This document shows, piece by piece, positions 51,304 to 60,120 of a DNA stretch of 64,000 nucleotides; within the stretch, counting starts at the first letter, position 1; each line of letters starts with the position of its first letter. The DNA comes from Albitalea sp966211955 (GTDB taxonomy: Bacteria; Pseudomonadota; Gammaproteobacteria; Burkholderiales; Burkholderiaceae_C), in contig CBIHOF010000007.1 in assembly GCA_966211955.1 (NCBI GenBank), positions 62,001-126,000 of the forward strand, given 5' to 3'. A program made the translations under genes and the position numbers. The notes below the pieces were generated by a model. It did no database searches. It worked only from the letters and a program-made list of their open reading frames with translations, and was not told the DNA's origin.

Positions 51304-52122
51304 TCAGAAAGCGGCGAGCTGGTGGTTCAGCAGATCGGTGATGAGCATGGCGCCCGGCGCATGGGTGATGCAGAACTCCGGCCGCGCCTGCGTGATTGCC
51401 GACTGTGGCGTGACACCGCAAGCCCAGAACACCGGCAGCTCGTCGCGCATCACCTCCACCGCGTCGCCATAGTCGGGCAACGACAGCTCCTTGATGCCGA
51501 TCAGGCTCGGGTCGCCGATGTGCACCGGCGCGCCGTGCACGTCCGGGAAGCGCGAGGTGACCTGGATGGCGCGGATGGCTGCGGCGGCCTTGAGCGGACG
51601 CATGGACACCACCATCGGACCATGGAAGGGGCCGGCGGCTTCGGTCTCGATGTTGGTGCGGTACATCGCGACGTTGCGGTTCTGGTCGATGTGGCGCAGC
51701 GACAGGCCCGCGTCGAGCAGCGCCTGCTCGAACGAGAAAGAGCAGCCGATGACGAAGGTGACGAGATCATCGCGCCAGAGGCGGCGGATGTCGGTGGGTT
51801 CTTCCACCAGCTCGCCGCGGCGCCACACGCGGTAGCGCGGCACGTCGGTGCGTATGTCAACGTCACGGCCGAGCTTGGGCAGCATCGGGTCGCCGGGCTC
51901 GGACACGGCAAGCACCGGACAGGGCTTGGGGTTGCGCTGGCAAAAGCGCAGGAAATCAGAGGCGAGCGACTGCGGGAGGATGACGACGTTGCCTTGCACG
52001 TGGTCGCGGGCAACGCCGCTGGTGTGCCCGGTGAAGGTGCCCGCACGGATGGCGGCGCGTGCGATGTCGACCTTGCTGGCGCTCATGTCTTCATCGCGGA
52101 TGGCGTGGACTGCTGCGTTCAA
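51304..52122 (-). CDS. DUF1445 family protein (putative hydro-lyase / D-glutamate cyclase-like)
   Basis: A 272-residue protein of the UPF0317/DUF1445 (YcsI) family. Conserved blocks are GHTSGVARDHVQGNVVILP (about 32-50), CPVLAVSEPGDP, VTFVIGCSFSFEQALLDAG, the MYRTNIETEAAGPFHGPMVV stretch, PDVHGAPVHIGDP and VFWACGVTPQSA. The mammalian D-glutamate cyclase contains this domain, and that enzyme makes 5-oxo-D-proline, the substrate class of the oxoprolinase encoded in the same cluster. The function is therefore inferred from family and neighbourhood. It is 26 bases upstream of the Liv receptor gene. Confidence 0.88.
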   Translation of the reverse strand: MNAAVHAIRDEDMSASKVDIARAAIRAGTFTGHTSGVARDHVQGNVVILPQSLASDFLRFCQRNPKPCPVLAVSEPGDPMLPKLGRDVDIRTDVPRYRVWRRGELVEEPTDIRRLWRDDLVTFVIGCSFSFEQALLDAGLSLRHIDQNRNVAMYRTNIETEAAGPFHGPMVVSMRPLKAAAAIRAIQVTSRFPDVHGAPVHIGDPSLIGIKELSLPDYGDAVEVMRDELPVFWACGVTPQSAITQARPEFCITHAPGAMLITDLLNHQLAAF

Positions 52123-52274
52123 TGGGGGCCTCGAAAAAACTGGAGTGCTGAGAGGACTGAAACGGATTGTGTTGGTCGTCGCACTGCAGCATCAAACGAG
52201 AAATTTTCTTCTTAGATCATCGATTTTTTCAATGATTGGTAGAAACCCTTGGGCCTGTCTCGATGCGCCGATGG

Positions 52275-52360
52275 CTTCAACCACAGAGAACACAGAGGAC
52301 ACAGAGGACACAGAGAACCCGCAATTTCCTCGGTGTCCTCTCGTGTTCTCGGTGGTTCAA
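52275..52360. repeat. CACAGAG dispersed repeat, copy 2
   Basis: Starts TTCAACCACAGAGAACACAG, runs through three 9-bp units (ACACAGAGG twice and ACACAGAGA) and ends with an imperfect inverse, GTGTTCTCGGTGGTTCAA. The first copy is at 14527-14587. It lies in the 240-bp gap between the LysR stop and the DUF1445 start. Confidence 0.75.
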
Positions 52361-52362
52361 GT

Positions 52363-53277
52363 TCACTCGTCCGTCCGCGACCGTTTCACCTTGCGCTTGG
52401 GCGCGCCCACGTACTCCAGCACCGCGTCCACCACGCCCTGCGCGACCGTCGAAGTCGGGTCGTCGCGGTAGCTCGCATGCACCGGCAGCGGCGGCAGTTG
52501 GGCATCACATTTCAAGGGCTTGAGCGGCAGCCGCTCCGACAGCCGCTGCACCGCCGCCAAGGGCAGCGTCGCCACGCCAAACCCACCTTCCACCAGCTGC
52601 ACCATCGCCGAGATCGACGAGATGTTGTGCACGCGCTTGAGCTCCACGCCACCATCGCGAAAGACATCCATCAGCCCCACGTGCGGCTGCGATCCGCGCT
52701 GGAAGGTGAGCAGGTCGAACTCGGCCAGGTCGGCCAGCGTGTAGCTGCGCTTGCGGTGCACGGCGGAGTTGCCGACGAACACCATCTGCATCGGCGGCAA
52801 GGCGCGGCTGCGCAGGCGCTCGCCCACCGAGGGCAAGGCGGCAAAGGCGATGTCCAGCGCGCCGCGGTGGATCTGGTCCACCAGCACGGGCGTGGTTTCC
52901 ACCGTGAGCTCCAGCTCGAAGTCGGGGTTGCCTGCGCGCATGGAATGCACCCAGTCGATCAGCCACGAATGCAGCACCGATTCGATGGCCCCGATGCGCA
53001 GCGACACCGCGCGCTGCGCCCCGCCCGAACCCATCTCGCCCTTGATCTCGCGCTGCAATGCGAGCAGCCGCTGGGCATGGTTGAAGAAGCGCATGCCCGC
53101 CACCGTGAGGCGGAACTGCTTGTCGCGCCGGTCCAGCAGCAGCACACCCAGCTCTTCCTCGAGCGCCGCGATGCGGCTGCTCATGGCCGATTGCGTGATG
53201 AACAGCTTCTCGGCCGCGCGCGACACGCTCTTGAGCGACACCACCCAGTAGAAGGCTTCGACGAATCGCAGGTTCAT
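52363..53277 (-). CDS. LysR-family transcriptional regulator
   Basis: A 304-residue regulator with an N-terminal winged helix (MNLRFVEAFYWVVSLKSVSR with AAEKLFITQSAMSSRIAALE) and a two-lobed effector domain (about 90-300). LysR proteins bind as tetramers and usually activate a nearby catabolic gene. It sits upstream of the DUF1445-Liv-oxoprolinase operon in the same direction and divergent from a TRAP receptor gene, so either could be its target. Its start lies in a tandem repeat with two upstream four-codon frames. Confidence 0.93.
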   Translation of the reverse strand: MNLRFVEAFYWVVSLKSVSRAAEKLFITQSAMSSRIAALEEELGVLLLDRRDKQFRLTVAGMRFFNHAQRLLALQREIKGEMGSGGAQRAVSLRIGAIESVLHSWLIDWVHSMRAGNPDFELELTVETTPVLVDQIHRGALDIAFAALPSVGERLRSRALPPMQMVFVGNSAVHRKRSYTLADLAEFDLLTFQRGSQPHVGLMDVFRDGGVELKRVHNISSISAMVQLVEGGFGVATLPLAAVQRLSERLPLKPLKCDAQLPPLPVHASYRDDPTSTVAQGVVDAVLEYVGAPKRKVKRSRTDE

Positions 53278-53299
53278 GGCAGGTTCATGGCCGGTTCAT
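53271..53299 (-). repeat. Tandem 11-bp repeat with three ATG codons at the LysR start
   Basis: On the minus strand ATGAACCGGCC, ATGAACCTGCC and ATGAACC follow each other. The first two ATGs (53299 and 53288) open four-codon frames whose TGA overlaps the next ATG, ending at the LysR start (53277). GAGGAG lies 10 bases before the first ATG. Confidence 0.7.
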
Positions 53300-53404
53300 G
53301 CCTTGTGCACTCCTCGCATGGGGCACGCATGGATTAAGGGTTGCCACCGTCGCGGCATGCCGTGCGCATCGTATTCTCGGCACGGGCTTCAGGGAGGACA
53401 TTCG

Positions 53405-54373
53405 ATGCGTTCAACGCTGGCTTTCGTGACCGGCATGATCGCGCTGTGCAGTGCGGTTGTCGCGCAGACGCGCTGGGACCTGCCCACCGCCTACGCCACC
53501 AGCGATTTCCACACCCGCAACCTCGCCCAGTTCGCCGACGACCTGGATCGCCAGACGGCCGGCCGGCTGAAGATCACCATCTACGCCAACGCGACGCTGT
53601 TCAAGGCGCCGGAGATCAAGCGCGCCGTGCAAGGCGGCCAGGCGCCGATCGGCGAGATCCTCCTGGCCAACCATGCGGACGAATGGGCGGTGTTCGGGGC
53701 CGATGGCATTCCCTTTCTCGCCGACAGCTACGACGCCGCCTGGAAGCTGTACCGCGCGCAGCGGCCGCTCCTGGAGCACAAGTTCGCCGAGCAGGGCATG
53801 TTGCTGCTGTACGCCGTGCCTTGGCCGCCGCAGGGCATCTACTCGCGCCGGCCACTGAACTCCGGGCGCGACCTCAAGGCAGCGAAGTGGCGGGCCTACA
53901 ACCCGCCCACCGCGCGCATCGCCGAGCTGATGGGCGCGCACTCGGTGACGGTGCAGGCCGCCGAACTGCCGCAGGCGATGGCGCTGGGCATGGTGGACGT
54001 CTACATGTCCAGCAGCATCACCGGGCTGAGCTCCCAAACCCCCGACCACCTGAAGTTCTGGGCCGACACCCGCGCCTGGCTCCCCAAGAACGCCGTGCTC
54101 GTGAACAAGCAGGCCTTCGACGCCCTGGACCGGCCGACGCAGCTCGCCTTGCTCAAGGCCAGCGCGCAGGCCGAAACGCGTGGCTGGCAGATGTCCCGGA
54201 CGGCCAACGACGAGGCCATCGCCCAGCTCAAGCGCCTGGGTGTGACTGTGCAGCCCCCCGCCCCTCGCCTCAAGACAGACCTACAGAAGATCGGCGAGTT
54301 CATGCTGCAGGAATGGACCGAGCGCGCCGGCGCGGAGGGCAAGGCGCTGCTGGAGGCCTACCGCAAACCCTGA
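53405..54373 (+). CDS. TRAP transporter solute-binding protein, second orphan copy
   Basis: A 322-residue DctP-type receptor with signal peptide (MRSTLAFVTGMIALCSAVVA). It shares with the receptor at 45492-46481 the blocks FHTRNLAQFADDLDR, RPLLEHKFAEQGMLLLYAVP with WPPQG, RAYNPPTARIAELMGAH and LPKNAVLVNKQAF, so the two are paralogues of one subfamily. No TRAP permease is adjacent. It is divergent from the LysR gene and probably controlled by it. The frame is open 43 codons upstream through the intergenic repeat, without homology. Confidence 0.9.
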   Translation: MRSTLAFVTGMIALCSAVVAQTRWDLPTAYATSDFHTRNLAQFADDLDRQTAGRLKITIYANATLFKAPEIKRAVQGGQAPIGEILLANHADEWAVFGADGIPFLADSYDAAWKLYRAQRPLLEHKFAEQGMLLLYAVPWPPQGIYSRRPLNSGRDLKAAKWRAYNPPTARIAELMGAHSVTVQAAELPQAMALGMVDVYMSSSITGLSSQTPDHLKFWADTRAWLPKNAVLVNKQAFDALDRPTQLALLKASAQAETRGWQMSRTANDEAIAQLKRLGVTVQPPAPRLKTDLQKIGEFMLQEWTERAGAEGKALLEAYRKP

Positions 54374-54506
54374 CAAGCCCCTGTCGCACGGCCCCCAAAC
54401 CTCGGCCGCCGCGCGGGGACAAGCGCTTGTCCTACAGCGCGCAAGCGGGCACATTCGTACCATCCATTCACCCGGCCCCGGCGGCCGACCCCAGACAGAA
54501 GCGCGC

Positions 54507-55112
54507 TTGCACGAACAACCCCTCGTCGTCTGCGAACAATGCGATGCGGTTCACCGCTGGCGCCCGCTTGCCAGCGGTGAGGTGCTGCACTGCAGCCGCT
54601 GCGACGCCGTGCTCGCGCGCGGCCACCGGCTGGGTGTGCATTCGATGCTGGCGCTGACCATCGCCGCGCTGCTCGTGCTGCTCATCGCCAACCTGTCCAC
54701 CATCGTGGACATCGACCTGCGCGGCGCGCACACCGCCGCCACCCTGCCCCACGCCGTGCGCCTGACCTGGCATGCCGGCGAGCCGGTGATTTCCGTGTTG
54801 GCCGTGCTCACGGCCATCGCGGCGCCGGCAGCGCTCATCGGACTGCGGCTGGTGGTGCTGGTGCCGCTGAGCCTCGGGCGCAGCTCGCGCTGGTTCGCGC
54901 CGTGCATGCGTGCCCTGCACGAGGCCACGCGCTGGAGCATGGTGGAGGTGATGATGGTGGCCGCGGCCGTCTCCATCGTGCGCATGGCGGGGCTCGCCCA
55001 TGCAACGCCCGGGCCCGGCATGTTCGCCTTCGGCGCGCTGGCCCTGCTGCTGGCAGCGCTCGAATCGGGCGGCATGAAGCACCTCTGGCTGCAACCGGCG
55101 GCGCTGCGATGA
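54507..55112 (+). CDS. pqiA: PqiA family membrane protein (first copy)
   Basis: A 201-residue paraquat-inducible protein A family member, a multi-helix inner-membrane partner of an MCE lipid-transport complex. The N-terminal Cys pairs (VCEQCDAVH and LHCSRCDAVL) are the PqiA rubredoxin-like metal site, followed by four membrane helices. The only start available is TTG at 54507. It overlaps the second pqiA (ATGA). E. coli PqiA is one chain with two such halves; here the halves are separate genes. Confidence 0.87.
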   Translation: MHEQPLVVCEQCDAVHRWRPLASGEVLHCSRCDAVLARGHRLGVHSMLALTIAALLVLLIANLSTIVDIDLRGAHTAATLPHAVRLTWHAGEPVISVLAVLTAIAAPAALIGLRLVVLVPLSLGRSSRWFAPCMRALHEATRWSMVEVMMVAAAVSIVRMAGLAHATPGPGMFAFGALALLLAALESGGMKHLWLQPAALR

Positions 55113-55774
55113 CGCTCACCGACGCACTCTCGCCGCAAACGCAATTGCTCGGCTGCGAATACTGCGGCACCGTCTCGGCCGCGCCCGATGTGGAAGACGA
55201 CGGCAGCATCAAGCTGCGCTGCCCGCGCTGCGACAACACGCTGCATGCCCGCAAGCCCCAGAGCCTGCAGCGCACCTGGGCCTACCTGGGCGCCTCCATC
55301 TTCCTGTACGTGCCGGCCAACCTGCTGCCGATCATGACGACCACCAACCTCTTTCGCAACGACACCTACACCATCGCGGGCGGCATCGGCGAGCTGTGGA
55401 CGGACAAGGCCTACGCGCTGGCCGTCATCGTGTTCGTCGCGAGCATCGCGGTGCCGTTGCTGAAGATCGTTGCGCTCTCGCTCCTGGCCTGGACGGCGAG
55501 CCGCCACTGCGACTGGCGACGGCTCGAGCGCGCACGGCTGTACCGCGTGGTCGAGACGGTCGGCCACTGGTCGATGCTGGACGTGTACGTGGTGGTGCTT
55601 CTGGTGGGCATGGTGCGCTTCGGGCGCTTGGCCAGCGTGCAGCCGGAGCCCGGGCTTCTGGCCTTCGCGGCGGTGGTCATCCTCACCATGCTCGCGGCAC
55701 GCAGCTTCGACCCGCGGCTGATCTGGCGGGAGATCAAGCCAGAGAAAGACAAGGCGGAAGACGAGCGTGGCTGA
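55109..55774 (+). CDS. pqiA: PqiA family membrane protein (second copy)
   Basis: A 221-residue PqiA half with its own Cys pairs (GCEYCGTVS and RCPRCDNTLH, about 16-46) and four membrane helices, including YLGASIFLYVPANLLPIMTT. With the first half it equals the two-module E. coli PqiA. The next gene starts within its last codons, so it is tightly linked to the MCE gene. Confidence 0.9.
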   Translation: MTLTDALSPQTQLLGCEYCGTVSAAPDVEDDGSIKLRCPRCDNTLHARKPQSLQRTWAYLGASIFLYVPANLLPIMTTTNLFRNDTYTIAGGIGELWTDKAYALAVIVFVASIAVPLLKIVALSLLAWTASRHCDWRRLERARLYRVVETVGHWSMLDVYVVVLLVGMVRFGRLASVQPEPGLLAFAAVVILTMLAARSFDPRLIWREIKPEKDKAEDERG

Positions 55775-57515
55775 GCACAACGACGACATCGACCCACCGG
55801 CGCAGTCGGAGCCGCCTGCGCCACCTGTGCCGCCCATGCCGCCGTCGGCTGAGCCGGCACCGCATGAGGTTTCTCAAGAAGTGCCGGTGGCCATCGCAGA
55901 GCCGGTGGTCAAGCGCAAGAACCCGGCGCGGCTGTCACTGGTGTGGATCGTGCCGATCATCGCCGTCATCATCGGCGCGTCGCTGCTCATCTCGTCGTTG
56001 CTGCAGGCGGGGCCGCGCGTGGTCATCGAGTTCCGCACGGCCGAGGGCCTGGAGCCGGGCAAGACCGAGGTCCGCTACAAGGAAGTGGCAGTGGGCCGCG
56101 TCGAGACCGTCACCTTGAGCGAAGACCGCAAGCGCGTGCTCGCCGGCGTGCGGCTGGACCGCTCGGCTGCAGGCCTCGCCGTCGAAGACACGCACTTCTG
56201 GGTCGTGCGCCCGCGCATCGGCACCGCCGGCATCAGCGGCTTGAACACGCTGCTTTCGGGCTCGTACATCGGCGTGGATGCAGGCACCTCCAACAAGTCG
56301 GCACGCCAGTTCGTGGGCATGGAGGCACCACCCTTCGTGCTGCGTGGCGAGGCCGGCAAGAGCTTCGTGCTGCGAGCCGACGACCTGGGCTCGCTCGACG
56401 TCGGCTCGCCCGTCTACTACCGCCGCACGCGCGTGGGCCGCGTGGTCGGCTACACGCTGGACCCGAAGAACGACCTGCTCACCGTGCAGGTCTTCGTCGA
56501 GTCGCCCTACGACACGCTGGTGACGCAGCAGGCGCGCTTCTGGAACGCGAGCGGCCTGGACCTGACGCTGAGCGCCAGCGGCCTCACGCTGAACACGCAG
56601 ACGCTCGCCTCGGTGATCGCAGGCGGCATCGCGTTCGAGCGCATGCCGGGCAGCGAAAACATGCCGCCCGCACCGGCGAGCAGCACCTTCACCCTCTTCC
56701 ACGACCGCAGGGCGGCCATCGCGCCGCCGGACGGCCCGCCGATGGAAGTGCGCATGGTGTTCGACCAGTCGGTGCGCGGCCTGGCGGTGGGCGCGCCGAT
56801 CGACTTCCTCGGCATCGACATCGGCACCGTGCAGTCGATGTCGCTGCAGTACGACGCCAAGCGCAAGCGCTACCCGATGGAAGTGACGGCGCAGATCTAC
56901 CCTTTGCGCCTGGGCGCCATCCGCCAGGCGATGCTGCAGGATTCGGTGGTCTCGGAAGACGCCGACGTGCGCTTCCTGCGCATGCTGGTGGACAACGGCT
57001 TGCGCGCGCAGTTGCGCACCGCCAACCTGCTCACCGGCACGCAGTACGTCGCGTTCGACTTCATGGCCAAGTCCGCGCCCGCGCACCTGGCGATGAGCAA
57101 CGGGGCGCCGCTCGTGCCCACGGTGCCGGGCACGCTGAGCGAGCTGCAGCCGCAGATCGCGGAGATCGTCGCGAAGGTCAGCAAGGTGCCCTTCGACGAG
57201 ATTGGGCGTGACTTGAGCAGCACGCTCAAGCAAGCGCAGGAAAGCATTCACACGCTCACGCCCGAGGCGCAGAAATCGCTGGCTGAAGTGCAGCGTACGT
57301 TGCAATCGGTGCAGGAGTCGCTGCAGCGGCTGGATCGCAACCTGCTGGATGACAGTGCGCCGGTGCAGCGCAATGTGGAGCAGACGATGGTGGAGCTGCA
57401 ACGCGCAGCACAGGCATTGCGCACGCTGGGCGACTATCTGCAGCGGCACCCGGAATCGATCTTGCGCGGCAAGAAGGCGGACCCGGCGCTTGGTTCACAG
57501 GAGACACAGCGATGA
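55767..57515 (+). CDS. pqiB: PqiB-type MCE (MlaD) protein with three MCE domains
   Basis: A 582-residue inner-membrane-anchored protein with one N-terminal helix (about 55-75, LVWIVPIIAVIIGASLLISS) and three successive MCE domains: LEPGKTEVRYKEVAVGRVE (about 94), SLDVGSPVYYRRTRVGRVVG (about 209) and GLAVGAPIDFLGIDIGTVQ (about 337). The C-terminus is a helical, coiled-coil region (about 455-560). PqiB forms a hexameric tube that carries phospholipids across the periplasm. The GTG start lies inside the pqiA stop region. Confidence 0.93.
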   Translation: MAEHNDDIDPPAQSEPPAPPVPPMPPSAEPAPHEVSQEVPVAIAEPVVKRKNPARLSLVWIVPIIAVIIGASLLISSLLQAGPRVVIEFRTAEGLEPGKTEVRYKEVAVGRVETVTLSEDRKRVLAGVRLDRSAAGLAVEDTHFWVVRPRIGTAGISGLNTLLSGSYIGVDAGTSNKSARQFVGMEAPPFVLRGEAGKSFVLRADDLGSLDVGSPVYYRRTRVGRVVGYTLDPKNDLLTVQVFVESPYDTLVTQQARFWNASGLDLTLSASGLTLNTQTLASVIAGGIAFERMPGSENMPPAPASSTFTLFHDRRAAIAPPDGPPMEVRMVFDQSVRGLAVGAPIDFLGIDIGTVQSMSLQYDAKRKRYPMEVTAQIYPLRLGAIRQAMLQDSVVSEDADVRFLRMLVDNGLRAQLRTANLLTGTQYVAFDFMAKSAPAHLAMSNGAPLVPTVPGTLSELQPQIAEIVAKVSKVPFDEIGRDLSSTLKQAQESIHTLTPEAQKSLAEVQRTLQSVQESLQRLDRNLLDDSAPVQRNVEQTMVELQRAAQALRTLGDYLQRHPESILRGKKADPALGSQETQR

Positions 57516-58141
57516 AGCGCATCGTCTTGGTGGCGGCGCTGGGTGCGCTGGTTGTGGGCTGCTCGACGAGCAAGCTGCCGGAGCGGTTTCATACCTTGGT
57601 GCCGGCGGATGCGGCTGCGGTGGCGGTGCCGGCTGATGTGGCCCGGGAGGCGAGCGCAAGTGCTTCGGCAACGGTTGGCAGCCCCGTCTATGTGGACGTG
57701 CTGCCTGTGAGCATCCCGCCGCAGGTCGACCACGCGCAGTGGGCCGTGCGCCAACCCGACGACTCGCTGCTGCTGCTGGAGCAAGACCGCTGGGCCGCGC
57801 CATTGCAAGACGAACTGCGCGGCGCCATCGTCGCGCGGCTCACGGCGCGATGGGGTGCGGTGGACGTGCGCGGCGTCGCACCGCCTCAGTCCACCGTGTG
57901 GCGAGTGCGCGTGGACGTGCAGCGCTTCGAGAGCCTCCCTGGCCGCGAGGCGCGCATCGAGGCCGCGTGGTCGGTGCTGTCCACGCAGCGCGGTGCGGTG
58001 GCGCTGGTGTGCAGGAGCGTGCTGCACGAGGCGGTGTCGCAGTCGAGCGTCGCAGCGCTGGCCGATGGCCACAGGCGAGCGGTGAGGCGGCTGGCGGATG
58101 AGATCGGGCGGAGCATCCAGGCGGGGGCGGTGGGATGCTGA
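57512..58141 (+). CDS. pqiC: PqiC-type outer-membrane lipoprotein (ABC-transport auxiliary)
   Basis: A 209-residue lipoprotein with lipobox LGALVVGCSTSKLPERFHTL (Cys near residue 17) and the DUF330/ABC-transport auxiliary fold: VYVDVLPVSIPPQVDHAQW, DRWAAPLQDELRGAIVARL and VDVQRFESLPGREARIEAAW. PqiC is the outer-membrane receptor of the PqiB tube. The ATG overlaps the pqiB stop (ATGA). This closes the pqiA-pqiA-pqiB-pqiC operon. Confidence 0.92.
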   Translation: MKRIVLVAALGALVVGCSTSKLPERFHTLVPADAAAVAVPADVAREASASASATVGSPVYVDVLPVSIPPQVDHAQWAVRQPDDSLLLLEQDRWAAPLQDELRGAIVARLTARWGAVDVRGVAPPQSTVWRVRVDVQRFESLPGREARIEAAWSVLSTQRGAVALVCRSVLHEAVSQSSVAALADGHRRAVRRLADEIGRSIQAGAVGC

Positions 58142-58317
58142 GTGGTCGCGATTGAGTTCACTCGGCACGAAACCGTGGGCGTGCTCGTTGCGCAAAGACA
58201 GTTTCAGGCGGCTCCCCTGGGCCAACGGATGAACTGCATGGGGCCGCGATCCAGCAGGTAGATATCAGGGCAAATAGGGTTTGTCCCCGCAACCGTGCGG
58301 TGTAAGCTGCCAGCGAC

Positions 58318-58809
58318 ATGATCGCGCGACTCTCCCGGGTGTACCTGCGCATGCTGCAGGGCTTGCTGCTTGCGCTTGGCGCCGCGATCCTCCTGATGGT
58401 GGGAGCCAACCTCGTGCTGCGCTACGGTTTCGATAGCGGGCTGACGGCGGCTGAGGAGTTGACGCGCTGGACGCTGGTGTGGATCGGGTTCGTCGGCGCC
58501 ACCATCGCGCTGGCCGAGTGTCGCCAGATGGCCGCATTGGGCGTGGTGACGTCTTTGCCGCCGCGCGTGGCGCGGCCGGTGCTGTTGCTCGCGCAGGCGC
58601 TGTCCCTCGGCGCCAGCGTGTTCTTTCTCGTCGGGGCTTGGCAGCAAGTGCAGCTGAACATGAATTTGCATGCACCGGTGACAGGCTGGTCCGTCGGCCT
58701 GGCGCTGTATGGCGCGGGCTTGTTCTTCGCGGTGCATGCCGTGCCGCTGATCGCCTGGCAGATGCTGCAGCTCCTGCGCGGCGGCCCCGCGCGCTGGCAA
58801 GAAGGCTGA
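58318..58809 (+). CDS. dctQ: TRAP transporter small permease (DctQ)
   Basis: A 163-residue four-helix membrane protein, the small subunit of the TRAP transporter. TAAEELTRWTLVWIGFVGAT (about 42-61) is the DctQ signature. It starts an operon Q-M-P: dctM begins 6 bases after its stop. The 176-bp region before it has no recognisable gene. Substrate assignment depends on the receptor at 60121. Confidence 0.9.
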   Translation: MIARLSRVYLRMLQGLLLALGAAILLMVGANLVLRYGFDSGLTAAEELTRWTLVWIGFVGATIALAECRQMAALGVVTSLPPRVARPVLLLAQALSLGASVFFLVGAWQQVQLNMNLHAPVTGWSVGLALYGAGLFFAVHAVPLIAWQMLQLLRGGPARWQEG

Positions 58810-58815
58810 CCCGCC

Positions 58816-60099
58816 ATGGTGATGCTCGTCTTCCTGGTGACGCTGCTGCTCACGCTGGCGATGGGCATGCCGATCGCGTATTCGCTGCTGCTCTCAGGCA
58901 TTGCCCTGATGGCGTGGCAGGGGGTGCCCGACCCACAGGTCGCCGCGCTCACCATCATCAATGGCAACGACAACCATGCGCTGCTGGCGATTCCGTTCTT
59001 CCTGATGGCCGGCGAGCTGATGAACGCGGGCGGCCTGTCGCGCCGCCTCGTGAGCCTGGTGTCGGGGCTGGTCGGCCATTACCGCGGCGGCATGGGCTAC
59101 GTGACCGTCCTGATCGGTCTGGTGCTGGCGGCCCTGTCGGGCTCGGCGGTGGCCGACGCGGCGGCGATGGCGGGCTTCCTGCTGCCGATGATGCGCGGCC
59201 AGGGCCACGACGCCGGGCGTAGCGCCGGCCTCGTCGCCTGCTCCGGGCTGCTCGCGCCCATCGTTCCGCCCAGCATCGCGCTGGTGTTCTATGGCGTGAT
59301 GACCAACACCTCGGTTGCGAAGCTCTTCCTCGCCGGCGTGTTCCCAGGGCTGCTGATGGCTGCCGTTCTCGCGCTGACCTGGGGCTGGATGGTGCGCCGC
59401 GAGTCCTCCGCAGCGCGGCCACGGGCACCGTGGCCGCAGGTACTGCGCGATATGCGCGCAGCCGGCTGGGCCTTGGGCATGCCGGTCATCATCATCCTTG
59501 GCCTGCGCTTCGGGGTGGTCACCCCGACCGAGTCGTCGGTGGTCGCCGCGCTGTATGCCGGCTTCGTGGCGCTGGTGGTGTATCGCGAGCTGCCGCTTGC
59601 CGTGCTGCCAGGGCTCGCACTGTCGGCGCTGGTCACCTCGGCAGTCGTGATGCTCATCATGGCCTGCTCGGCATTGGCGAGCTGGATGATCACTGTCTCC
59701 GGCATGTCCGCGCAGCTGGTCGAGTGGGTCAGCCCGCTCGCCGGCAGCCCGCGCCTGCTGGTGGCGATGATCTGTGCGCTGGTACTGCTGCTTGGCACCG
59801 CCATCGAGCCGGGCCCGCTGCTGCTGATGCTCACGCCGCTGCTGATGCCGGTGGTGTCGAGCGCCGGCGTCGATCTCGTGTATTTCGGGGTGGTCTACGT
59901 GATCGCCGGCGTACTGGGCATGGTGACACCGCCGGTGGGCGCCGTGCTGGCGGTGGTGGCCGGAGCGGGCAAGCTCGACTTCGGCGTGGTGGCCCGGGGC
60001 TCGGCGCCGTTCGTGGCAACGCAGGTGTTGTTGCTGGCGCTGCTGGTGGCCTTTCCCGCGCTGGTCACGGTGCCTGCGGGGTGGTTTGCGCGCGGCTGA
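58816..60099 (+). CDS. dctM: TRAP transporter large permease (DctM)
   Basis: A 427-residue permease with about 12 helices, the sodium-coupled transport subunit. Family blocks are LLAIPFFLMAGELMNAGGLS (about 56-75), ALSGSAVADAAAMAGFLLP and GLLAPIVPPSIALVFYG (about 145-160), and a second half with LLLGTAIEPGPLLLMLTPLL. It is followed by the receptor gene 21 bases later. Together they move a dicarboxylate or similar anion inward. Confidence 0.94.
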   Translation: MVMLVFLVTLLLTLAMGMPIAYSLLLSGIALMAWQGVPDPQVAALTIINGNDNHALLAIPFFLMAGELMNAGGLSRRLVSLVSGLVGHYRGGMGYVTVLIGLVLAALSGSAVADAAAMAGFLLPMMRGQGHDAGRSAGLVACSGLLAPIVPPSIALVFYGVMTNTSVAKLFLAGVFPGLLMAAVLALTWGWMVRRESSAARPRAPWPQVLRDMRAAGWALGMPVIIILGLRFGVVTPTESSVVAALYAGFVALVVYRELPLAVLPGLALSALVTSAVVMLIMACSALASWMITVSGMSAQLVEWVSPLAGSPRLLVAMICALVLLLGTAIEPGPLLLMLTPLLMPVVSSAGVDLVYFGVVYVIAGVLGMVTPPVGAVLAVVAGAGKLDFGVVARGSAPFVATQVLLLALLVAFPALVTVPAGWFARG

Positions 60100-60120
60100 A
60101 TCCTTGCAAGGAGTGGATCG

